Below are positions 24,016-34,460 of a stretch of 64,000 nt of DNA, one piece after another. The notes beneath the pieces were generated by a model. It saw only the letters and a program-made list of their open reading frames with translations. It was not told the origin of the DNA and ran no database searches. A program made the position numbers and the translations under genes. Each line of letters begins with the position of its first letter. The first letter of the stretch is position 1. This stretch comes from Paraphysoderma sedebokerense (taxonomy: Eukaryota > Blastocladiomycota > Physodermatomycetes > Physodermatales > Physodermataceae): assembly GCA_025602915.1 (NCBI GenBank), contig JAHLJZ010000043.1, forward strand, positions 1 to 64,000. The letters are read 5' to 3'.

Positions 24016-26589
24016 ATGGATATGAATAAACCCGTTCATCTCACTTATGGCATCATCCAACTCTTGTATTCTCAAGATCCGAGGCTGAATCATGTCCCTT
24101 CCTTCCAAGAACCGATTCTCCAAATTCTCGAAATCAAACCAGCTTCGTACGCAAGTGTAAATGGGTCTGGTAAGGACAAGTCGAGCAAGGTAGTTGCCAC
24201 TTATGGGTAAGTGTAGGCTTGTGTGTTTTCATTCACACTTCATCTCGTTGATTCGTGACTGAATGTATGATCGACTAAATTCTGCCCTGATTGAAAAGAT
24301 TTGTCGTGTCCGATGGGTTGAATTGGATGCAAGGTATGTGCCTCTAATATGAGAGAAAAAAGTGTAGAATCTGATTAATCAAATAACACCAAATTTCATG
24401 TAGCTGTTCCCTCGACTCAGTACAACAGTCTCATTAAAGACGAATTTATCTTACCATTGTCGATTATTCGAGTGAAAAAATATTCAATAACGACTTTAAA
24501 CGACGGCCGAAATGTCTTGCTGATTGCGGATATGGAGATCTTGAACAATCCATTGGTTTTAACTGTCACTCAAATCGGGAATCCCCAACCAGTTCACTTC
24601 GCCCTTTTAGAAGATAGACTGCAGGAATCTAGGCCAGCTACAACTAGTGCACCGATATGTAAGTCGATTTGAATAGTTGTATAGTCATGCTTTATCACTG
24701 ATCACATTTCAATCCTCCGCTCCACCGCCAGCTCGACCGCGATTGCGCAGACATCAAACACCAGAGAAAGAGCCCTCAATTAGTAGAGTTGAACCTCGGA
24801 ACAATCTGACATCAAAAGATTATGCTTCTCTCCAATTTCTCTTAAACGATGTATCGCCTGTGACTATAAGACAGAATCTGGAGGTAAGAGTTATCTACCT
24901 TTTCTTCTTAGAATTCTCCATCCTTATGCGGATTTGATATTGTCATAGAACTCTGTTCGCCTGTCGAATTTTAAAGTTCCACAGCTCAAAGCTATCGCAA
25001 AATATCTGAAATCATCTCGGCATTTATCGGGATCCCTGCCTCTTCGTAAAGATGGTTTGATGCACTACATCTCTCGCACAATCTTCTGTCCAGCGAATCC
25101 GTCAACACTTGATAATTCCACGAGTTCTAATCATAAAGCATACACCACACCGTCCTCAACTTTGCCCATAACCGCTTCCTCGCCAATATACCCACCCACT
25201 CCATCGTCTTTGCAACAGCCATCTCATCATGCTACACCTACAAAGCAAGACTCTGGCGTTGATCTTATGAAAATCTTGGACAACTCTCATGATGATTTCC
25301 GGGCTGACGATCAGATTTGGTCGTGTCAAAAAGAATTAATTCGTGTTAGATACTCTATTAGTGAACTTGAGATTGAGCCTGTCGTGACAATAGACACATC
25401 TTTTAATCTATCGTCCGATGATATTAATTTATTGTGGCATCAAAATGAGAACTCCGACTGTTCAATGGATTTTGATGATGATGACGAAGTTGATTTAGAA
25501 TCTCCAGATGAACCGAAAAATTCACCGATATCGCAGAATTCAGAACGCGCAAACGACGAAGACAACGTGAAATATTCTGTTCAGCTTCTAATTTGGTCTG
25601 ATTCTGCACAAAGACTGTTAGGATCGAATGAGATTTCTTCGGTCAATGTAAATACACGAAACATAGATGTAAAAAAGGTAATTCATAACGCTTCGGTTCA
25701 CCTTCCGAGACGCTTCTCAATAACTTGTCCGTCATTTCAATTTAGAAACAACTGCAATCACCTTATACCATCCCAGCAATTCCTATCACAATGCATTTAT
25801 ATCAAGTCATTCATCCTAATAAGTTATCTATCAAAATCAACCGAAAAGCGCTATCGTGTTTGTCTGGATTTATTGTCGTTCAACTCGTTAAGAGCAAAGA
25901 TATATCACCACTGTTGAAAGAAATATACCAGAAATCATATGGCGATTCACAATTTCAAGGTTTGTATCCGTAAGGCATGATTCGCTATTTAAGGACCGGC
26001 AGCATCAGTAGATATTCACACAGGAATAACAAACACCATAGATATCCCCACCCTTAATAAACACATTCGATCTCAACCGTTACCGGGCACATTTCCCTCT
26101 TATATATCACCCACGCAATCATCGGATTGCGAAGATATTATTTATTCTTCCGAATTCGTTACACTTATGGATCCGGTCACATTAAAAAGAATCACACATC
26201 CAGCTAAAACAGCGGGATGTAAACATTCCGGATGTTTCGATTTAATGGTTTGTCATCTCGTTCATTCATGATTCTTTGCGAAGTTACGTAACTACGTATA
26301 AAGAAACTTACCACCCTATGTCCGATTTAACAGAACTTTTTAATAATATCACGGGAACAACCGAAATTTCAATGCCCTATCTGTTCGTTACCCATTACGC
26401 CTGAAAACGTACGCTATTTCATTATTAAAAGTTCACTATACATTCAATCTAATGTCTAACATAAATTTATTCGCACGATTTTTTTAGCCTCTTGAAATCG
26501 ATAAATTCATTAAATCAATTCTATGTCATTACCCGTCCGCTACATCGATACAGTTTCATTCAGATGGATCGTATACCGTTCCAAATTAA
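24016..26589 (+). CDS. RPA70N-SAP-PINIT-SP-RING SUMO E3 ligase (copy B)
   Basis: Nine exons at copy A positions plus 12,421 (24016-24206, 24299-24333, 24404-24658, 24732-24883, 24949-25677, 25746-25959, 26024-26247, 26334-26408, 26488-26589) encode an identical 658-residue protein. The flanking spacers are complete, so this copy should be regulated like copy A. Confidence 0.88.
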
Positions 26590-27121
26590 TTTGGTTCAAT
26601 CAAATCTATAATGTACTACATCAGACCCTTCGACTGTATTTTGTGTGGTTTTATGTATATCCAATATCCTTCTTTTCCAGGTAAACGAATTTGGTTATCA
26701 TTTCTTAATATCACCTGCAAGGGATATGCATGAACGGATGCAATTAAAACGTTGTTAATTTGTATATAATGTAGATTGGGAAGGTATGAAAATTAGTCTC
26801 AACTTATCCGGTAATCTTATTTAATATAGTAGCTTTAGTACCCTGGTGATAGGATCTGAATCAGTTTGTGGATACGAAAACAAACCAATTTCATGGTTCA
26901 GTAATAAAAATGCTCGTTCATTTTTAGTAATTTGACTTCTACTACCGAGAAGGCAGTAACTTTTTTTTGTTCAATACATGACCAGTTCCACACACAAAAA
27001 TACGATACATGAGAATCATACAAAAAACCAAATTGCATTGGCTGCACTAACTGCCCATTTCACGATAGAGGACACATTGTTACATTTCCAATTATTCCGA
27101 ACATGGCGAAGTTATTCTAAA

Positions 27122-29608
27122 TTAGTCTTCGTCCCAGTTCTTGTTTTCTTTGACTTTGGGCCCACCAGCTTGTTTCGACATGATAATCTATACATACGAA
27201 ACGTAACAGAGTTAGTTGGACGTCGAATAAATTGCGAATCTATCACTGATATATGAAACGAGGATAAAAGACATAGCAGAAATGTTTGAACGAAGAAGAA
27301 CGGAGCGCAATTACCTGATCAACTCGTAAGACAGTCAAAGCAGCATCACTACCGACTCGGATGGCCCAACTCTTGACATTTAGTGAATCCAGGATATTCT
27401 TCTCAGCCGAGTCAAGAACGCCATTATCTTCACTCTAATGTGTCGCGATACCGTTTAGAAAAAAGTAATATGCGGAAGAATGGTCAGATGAATTGAAAAC
27501 AAGTCTCTAGGCGACCGAACAAGATATACCTCAACATTAACACCCATCGTAGTTTTTCCTTGTTGATGAGTGGCGTAAAGCTTTGAAAGTACTTCGGTAG
27601 ACTATAAAAACCCAAAGGGACAATGTCAATTAGAATAATGCCACGCGTGCGAAACCAATCCGGATTGATATGTACGTCCATGCCCGCATTTTCTGCCAAA
27701 GTACGAGGAACAACTTCCAATGCTTCAGCAAATTTCTTGATGGCGTATTGATTCAATCCGGGTGTTTTCTGAGTGAAAAGAACATGTGAGCAGATGTTGG
27801 AGTGTCATGATATGATTAGGATATTACCTCTCCCACTTCGGTCAGCCTTCGTGCCAACTCAATTTCAGCAGCACCAGCTCCCGCGAGAAATCGACCGTTT
27901 CTAACTGCGGCCTTTACAGTGTTGACACCATCATCAAGAGCTCTTTCTAAATCATCTAAGAAGTTCTGAGTGCCACCACGGATAACGATTGTTGCGGTTT
28001 TAGTGAGTTCATTTTCTTGTCGGAAGACAGTACATCTGTCACTTCCAATCTCAACGGTTTCGACGACTTCACAGTATCCAAGTTCTTCTGCAGTAGGAGC
28101 ACCCTGCGATGAAAGGATAAGAATGCAGGAGAATCCAAGAAGAAGGCAGAAGAGCAAACATACAATCCTGGCCAACGGTGTGGCACCAATGACTCGACAT
28201 AATCTTCTTAAATCGAATTTACTCAACACCTTCACAACCACAATGCCCAATCTATTCAGAAAATGCATGGCCATATCACCTATTCCGCTGCCAGTCACCA
28301 CAACTTTGACACCCGTTTTCGCTATTTCTGTGAATTGGTTTTCAATTTGCTTCTCTTCACCTTTGGAGAATCCCAACATTTCTTCAGCGTTATGAATCAA
28401 TACTGTTCCTTTTGTTTCGGTTTGTGTGATATCAAGGGGGCAAGTGAAAACGGCAACTTTGGCTTTGGTTGCTCGTTTGTGATCGCCTTCCGGTTCACGT
28501 CCGAACACCATCCCTTTCACCATTTGTGAATCATGTATAGAACCACCAAGAATTTTTACAACTCGGACGGAATCGACGTTGAAATCGCGGGGTTGTTTCG
28601 GCATGACAGCAAGACAAGCGGATGTAACAAGTTGGGTGATGATGTCTTCGTATCCATACTGCGATAGAATTCAAACAAAATCATTTAATACACCACAGAT
28701 TGGCCCACTCCCTTCCTTGAAATAAACTCAGTCATACCTCTTTGGACATGACAGATGTCTTGACAGCTTTTGCGAGTTCTTTCTCATCATTGGGGTTTTT
28801 AAGTTCCCATACCGTCAATTCTTCAATGATTTGGAGGGCTTTCTTGGCGGCAATTTCATACCCGGCAATAACATCGGACGGATGTAAACCCATGCGAATT
28901 AGGTATTCAGCCTTATTTAACAACTCTCCTGCCAAAATCATGACAAAATTTGATGCGTCACCCATCTACCAACGCGAACCATTGTTTTGTTTTGATCCAA
29001 ATCGAGAAACAAAAGTCAGACACGAAATTGGTCAGAAACGACGTAAATACAATACAACGGAAGGGAAATGTTCCAAACCTCTTGTTCTTGAGCTTGACTG
29101 GCCATGACAAGTAGTTTTGCGGCGGGGTGAACAACCTCGAGTTCTTTGATAATGGTAGCGGCATCGGATGACACAAACAATTTCTCAAGATGGTTAATAA
29201 TAAGTTTCTTTCGTCCTGTGGAGGCCAATAGACAAAATTAATGAGATATTGGGTCAGTCAATGTTTATAAAGTCATTTATAGTGTGGATTATAAGTCATC
29301 AACAAAGATCTGCAAATCTGGGACTGAACTGCAATAGGCGAGAGAACAGACCATTAGGGCCGAATGATGATCTTACGATCTGAGTAAGTTCGTTTGCGGC
29401 ATTGATGTTTCGAAGAACAGCTTCGTCGAGACCTTGGAGATGCTGGAGTGAATGAAAGAGTGAGAGTCAGTTGAGCGAGTCGCCAGAAATGGACGAACGA
29501 GCGGGATGCCCAAGACACGGGATTGTCTCGGGATCGTGCAGCGAGGGATACCTTGTAGCCTTCCTTAAAGAGTTGAGAGGAGGGCAGCTTGGGTATTCTG
29601 AGGGCCAT
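27122..29608 (-). CDS. CCT8: CCT/TRiC chaperonin subunit theta (copy B)
   Basis: Ten exons at copy A positions plus 12,421 encode the same 544 residues. This copy keeps the unique upstream DNA beyond 29739, including an inverted pair of CACGTG boxes about 130-165 bp before the start codon. It therefore probably carries the original CCT8 promoter. Confidence 0.93.
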
Positions 29609-29738
29609 TTGGGAGGGACAGGATGCGAGGGTGGAAGGGTGATGTGGTGAGAGGGAGTGATGACGATGGAAGGGAGCGAAGAGGGAATGAGAGGGAATGG
29701 GAAAATCGAACGGCGAGGAAACAACAAACACTGGAGGA

Positions 29739-29774
29739 AAGTCACGTGAAATTAGAACATACATCACGTGACTT
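29739..29774. promoter_or_regulatory. inverted pair of CACGTG boxes upstream of CCT8 copy B
   Basis: AAGTCACGTGA at 29739-29749 and its reverse complement at 29764-29774 are separated by 14 bp. Each arm contains a palindromic CACGTG. It lies 131-166 bp upstream of the CCT8 ATG and starts exactly at the duplication edge. A bHLH (Cbf1/USF-like) site is the natural reading. Regulation of CCT8 is inferred from position. Confidence 0.55.
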
Positions 29775-30671
29775 ATGTATTCCCTTGGTCCTCTGGCCTC
29801 CCTACACACTACACAGAATCCAGAGAAAAAAATTTTAGTTTATTTGTGATTAAGACAAAATTATTTACTATCTCAGCTCCCCACATAGGATTTGACCTCC
29901 TTCTGGCATGGGTGTTTCTAATTTTGTTGGCAAGCGCAATCGCGGCGCTCTCATTTGCCTTCAAATGTTCATAGCTAAGTTTCTGTGCCCGCTCCAATGC
30001 CATCATATGTTTTGCCAATTGGTTTAAAGCATAAATATTGCCCCTCTCTTCCAGATTGTCGTGCATTAAAATGTGTTTAGCGATACGATTTATACACTTG
30101 ATTTTCTGGGTTTCTGCAGTATCGCCGAAGAATGCAAAGATTCTCCAATATTTGCGTCAATTTTAGGTGTCATATTTTCTGATGGCCTATCCGCCCCACA
30201 TCGTTTACTTGCATAACCGTCATGTTGAGATAACCGGATGTCTGGACCTGCCAGTCTTTAGTGTGCCTCTTTAACAGACGCGTGGACACTCTCATTTTAA
30301 ACTCACCCGACATTTTTGCCAGTTGGAGCACTCGAAATACTACAGGCTCTGCCGCCAGAATTGTCTTTGCAAGAGTAGGATATAGTTGAATTTAATGGCT
30401 TTATATGAAGTAACTATAGCCCTTCTGCAACTATGATAGGATTGACCGCAGGAAAAGCAGAATGGCATGCCGCGTGAATCATACTGAGCTACAGTGAGGC
30501 CAACGTCCTACAAAAATGATACATGCTCGAGGTCGGTGGGAATTGGCATTCATGGATAGAACGGATATGTTTTATATATGCCCTCCCCATACAATTTACA
30601 CACCGTTGGTACATCCCAAATAGCGTCCCAAATACGTATACTCTCTCATTTCACTGTTATATTTTGCTGCA
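29775..30671. other. unique spacer right of the duplication
   Basis: About 0.9 kb between the duplication edge and the next spliced gene. It holds the CCT8 upstream region and one minus-strand frame listed separately (29809-30066). Confidence 0.4.
29809..30066 (-). CDS. possible small gene or terminal exon, unknown
   Basis: An 85-residue frame beginning MHDNLEERGNIYALNQL, with Leu/Ala/Glu/Lys-rich helix-like composition. The frame stays open upstream through HRIAKHIL-like sequence for another 25-30 codons, so it may be the last exon of a longer spliced gene. A start at about 30320 (MSGEFKMRVSTRLLKRH) is possible, but I could not find a phase-consistent intron joining the two. No family recognised. 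It overlaps the region immediately upstream of CCT8 copy B. Confidence 0.25.
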   Translation of the reverse strand: MHDNLEERGNIYALNQLAKHMMALERAQKLSYEHLKANESAAIALANKIRNTHARRRSNPMWGAEIVNNFVLITNKLKFFSLDSV

Positions 30672-31957
30672 ATGCTCCCCTCACAAAACACCGTCCCCAC
30701 GCATCAATCATCACAATGCAACCCGATTCCTTCGCAAATACCTACTCAAAATCTAAGAATTTTGCGATCTGATAATCAGCTATTCGAATTCACCTCTCAG
30801 ACTGGACCTTCTCATGCATATCCGGATGACCAAGATTCGCATCTGGTGCCGCCGAATGGACTGCAACGTAGTGTGTCCGAAATCATTCCGCCAGAAACCG
30901 ATTTCACGACACGCCCGCAAAAGCAAATCGGGCCCCGAAGATGCTTCCCCGACATCGATACAAACTTGAATGATGTGAATTCCAAAACTCCGGTCTCTCA
31001 GAGGAGTGTTTCCCAATATTCCAATCCCATTTGTTGTCAACCTTGGGGGGTTGGGGAGCAGATGTCCTTAATTAGTACAATATTGCCCAATCCCCAAAAA
31101 CGTGGTGAATCAGACTATGTTTACTGGTTCCGTATCAGTTCGCTTCATCGTAGATTGTACCCTGAACGATCAACGAAAGCAGTACAAGATGAATGGGACT
31201 CCATGCACAATACCTTCAACTTTATCACGGATTGGATGAGATTTAATTTGTCTGGTATGTTTCAATGTCCGACGCTCTAGAACCATTCAGTTTCATTCAA
31301 TGTGGTTGAATATCAGGGTCTGCTGGCCAAACGAATTGGTGGAACTTGGACTCAGAGGTGCAGCGCTATAATCTCTCTCGGGCCAAAAAGGTATTTTAAG
31401 TTTTTAAATGTCGATGTTGAATCTAATTTATGACATCTACACAACAGACACATATGACGAAGGAAGTCTTTGATGCACTAAGGCCCATTCTTGATCCGCT
31501 TCCATCCACCAACCCTCCTCTTATCATTGATTCAATGCGATGTCCACCATATTATCCTGTCGAACCAATGAATCCATCCGAGTTCCATAATCGCCCAGTT
31601 TTTGAAAATGCTTCTGATAATCCATTTTCCGTTAATAGACAGAACAGGAGTAAGAAACGCAAGGATCGTTCAGAGACGGATGATCTCATACGCACAATGT
31701 GTGAAGCGACACTGAGGATGGTGAAGATGATGGAGACTTCATATCCTGCCACAGTCGAGGCTTTTCAGAAGCTTGTAGACCATTACATTCAGCAAACTGG
31801 TTCTGAACATTCCCATCGGCGAAACAAAAAAAGAAAAAGGAAATCAGATTTTAAACTTGATTCCTCCTCATCTGATAGCTCTACAGAATCCGCATATGTC
31901 TCAACCGATGATGCTCAGGATGCGAAGAAAGTTGTCGTGAAAACAAGAAGAAAGTGA
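30672..31957 (+). CDS. hypothetical protein with SANT/trihelix-like region
   Basis: Three exons, 30672-31254, 31317-31390 and 31448-31957, keep frame through GTATGT and GTATTT donors and give 388 residues. The N-terminal 110 residues are polar and probably disordered. Residues 120-200 (PWGVGEQMSLISTIL...SLHRRLYPERSTKAVQDEWDSM) have spaced Trp and helix patterns reminiscent of Myb/SANT or trihelix DNA-binding folds. The C-terminus carries basic clusters (RSKKRKDR, RRNKKRKRK) that look like nuclear localisation signals, then a Ser-rich tail. A nuclear DNA-binding role is inference. The similarity is weak and could be chance. Confidence 0.6.
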
Positions 31958-32344
31958 CACCAAAGAAAACGAGGTCGATGCTAACGATAAGTCCGAGGTT
32001 AATGAAGGGATTGTATTTCATATACTTAAGTTCACAATATATGCCCATTTATTTGTATGGACGTTCGCTTGAATGGATCTACGTAAACAACGATATTTTA
32101 AATTATATACACAGTTTACTTCCATAATAAATAAGAGTCATCATATTTTTTTCAATGCAAATAAATGACTGATACAAGTTATCTCTGTCTATAACTTATT
32201 TGAACATTCTTCAGACACGTAAAAATCACAAGACTTGACTGGGTTTTGAGTCTACAGAGTCTTTCACCTTCTTTTCGCACATTGCCGATTGGGTACATAG
32301 CATGTCTAAAGTCTTATAGTTCTCATTCATTGCAGCGTCGCAGT
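31958..32344. other. intergenic spacer
   Basis: A/T-rich 3' region of the previous gene and promoter of RAD51D. No further structure seen. Confidence 0.4.
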
Positions 32345-34166
32345 ATGCCGCATCTCTCTACATTGACACACATCCTCAATCCCTTCGACGACCCACTCAT
32401 CGACTCCCACATCAATAATCTAATCCTCTTGGGCTACTCTACCGGTTAGTCTCCGTGTGATCTTTACCCTTTCTACTTACTGCAGCCTTCTAACAATCTC
32501 AAACCTCAAAACATACAAAATAGACAAGCAATTTCTCCTACATTTCAACATCAGTTCGCTCCCGCCTTCTCACAAATCATTATTCGACCCAAAAGTATCA
32601 TCACTTCCGTTTTGGCCGCGTCCATACTTCCTTCCTTGACGAAATCTAACCATACCTTCCAAGATTATTGACAATATATCGCAGGCATTAGTTACTACTC
32701 TAGCTGTTAGACCCATAGATGGATCTGCGCTTCTGAAGAAGGTAACATCTCGACAAAAGATTCTGTCAACTGGTTGTGACGGGTAAGCGCGGCATTCGCA
32801 AAATTAGCTGAAGTCTCATATACCTAATGGCAAAACCGAACCGCGAAATGCTAGTCTAATATCAGATTTAATTATAGCCTCGATATTATACTTTCTGGCG
32901 GATTTCGCACCGGGGAGGTCATTGAAATTTCCGGACCACCTGCCGTCGGCAAAACTCAAGTACGGACTGATTGATTCAATCTATGTTATGATCTATTCTT
33001 TAAAGGACTCGAAAGTTAACGTAGAACAATCATTATTCCTTCATGAAGCTATGCTTCTTCTTAGCGGCAAAGACAATCCTTTCAAGCAAGGACTCGACAG
33101 TTCTGTACTTTGACTCCAACAATTCCTTCTCATCTAATCGAATTTCAGGTTTCTTGCAAACCTCAGATGCGTTGGAGCGAGATCGAGAGAAATGGGGAGA
33201 AGATTTGGTAATTATCAGATGTAGCAAGTCTAGATAAACTTATATTACAATTAGGATACTGACCACAACTTTAGAACACCGAATCCTTCCTATCGCGTGT
33301 TAAAGTCGTCAAATCGTACGAAATCTTCAACCTACTCCACCACTTGGACAACCTCAAACATAACTTGCAATCACTGGTAGCTACTGTTGTCTGAAAACCT
33401 TTGTCCCGCTCGCCTTCAAAGATAGTGACCCTATAATCAATTAAAGCGTCGGTCTAGTGACCCTTTCGTCTCAAATCTCGATGTGATTATCATCGACAGT
33501 ATAGCGTCCATAATTTCTCCTGCGCTTAAAGTGGCCGCTCAAAACGGTTTTGCTTTAATGACTCAGTTGTGTCAAGTGCTAATCACCATTGCGAGGGACT
33601 GTAACGTGGCGGTCTTGGTTCGTTAATATTCCCACTGCCTTTCACTTTTTGACAAAACATTATGCTAACGGAAATGTAATTATTTATAATTAACGTCAAA
33701 TTTGTCTGCTACCAAATGCTCTCAGATCACAAACCATGTAGTGCAATCGCATCCTTATCCATACCCGCAACCAAACACACCATCTCTGCCTTGCTCACAA
33801 CATCTGAAACCAGCATTGGGATTGACGTTTAGTCATTTCGCTAGCAAATCCTTGTTTCTCTCGTTTGCCCGTGACAAGAAAAGTACCAATGATGACGGGG
33901 AAGGTGATGTGGGATGGTATCGGAAGCACAGTGGTTGTTCGAAGGAACATGTTGAGATCAAAAGACGCATTATTGAGATTGTAAAATGCCGTAGCGGCGT
34001 ATGTTGATATCCCCATTTCAGATCTTTCTTTCTTCTCTACTCACTCGCTTGTACTCCTGCTTCTGAACTATTTTCATAGCCCACAACGCGAACTGCGTCG
34101 CTCTGGATGGGTGAAACCGAAATGATTTCACCTGAAGATCAAGTTGAAATGGAAAATTATCAGTAA
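32345..34166 (+). CDS. RAD51D: RAD51 paralog, RAD51D type
   Basis: Nine exons (32345-32444, 32524-32594, 32685-32782, 32878-32959, 33049-33207, 33275-33376, 33447-33617, 33726-33998, 34080-34166) give 380 residues. After an N-terminal helical region comes ILSTGCDGLDIILSGGFRTGEV, the Walker A GPPAVGKTQ split by an intron, then VLYFDSNNSF, the Walker B DVIIIDSIASIISP, and TNHVV...LKPALGLTFSHF, which track human RAD51D better than RAD51C, XRCC2 or XRCC3. RAD51D works with other paralogs to load RAD51 on ssDNA during homologous recombination. The last exon (PTTRTASLWMGE...) replaces a short in-frame read-through ending at 34007, so the C-terminus is the least certain part. Confidence 0.88.
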
Positions 34167-34460
34167 TGGCATTACTTGTGGATGAATTGGTTATGGGCAA
34201 TGCATATTCAATTCGCTCAAATAGGAAGTTCTTGCAGAATTGTTCATGATATTGTTGAATACTGTGTACATAAGATTTTATAAAAGTGTATAACCACCCA
34301 GATTGTAAATCATATTGATATAAATGAAAAGAACAGGGAACAGATCTGAAAAATATAATTTTGGGAACTGCATTCTTCAGTCGCCTGGGCCGGACGTTCT
34401 AAATGCGGTCAACCTTTTGCTTCCGAGCCTCCATAGACCTCAATATCGAACAATTCACTC

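Larger units (their letters stand above)
17318..29738 (+). repeat. 12,421-bp tandem duplication, copy B
   Basis: Direct repeat of 4897-17317. All predicted proteins are identical to copy A and I saw no base change in the spacers either. It ends where the sequence turns into unique DNA beginning AAGTCACGTG (from 29739). The 5' junction is at 17317/17318. Confidence 0.97.
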
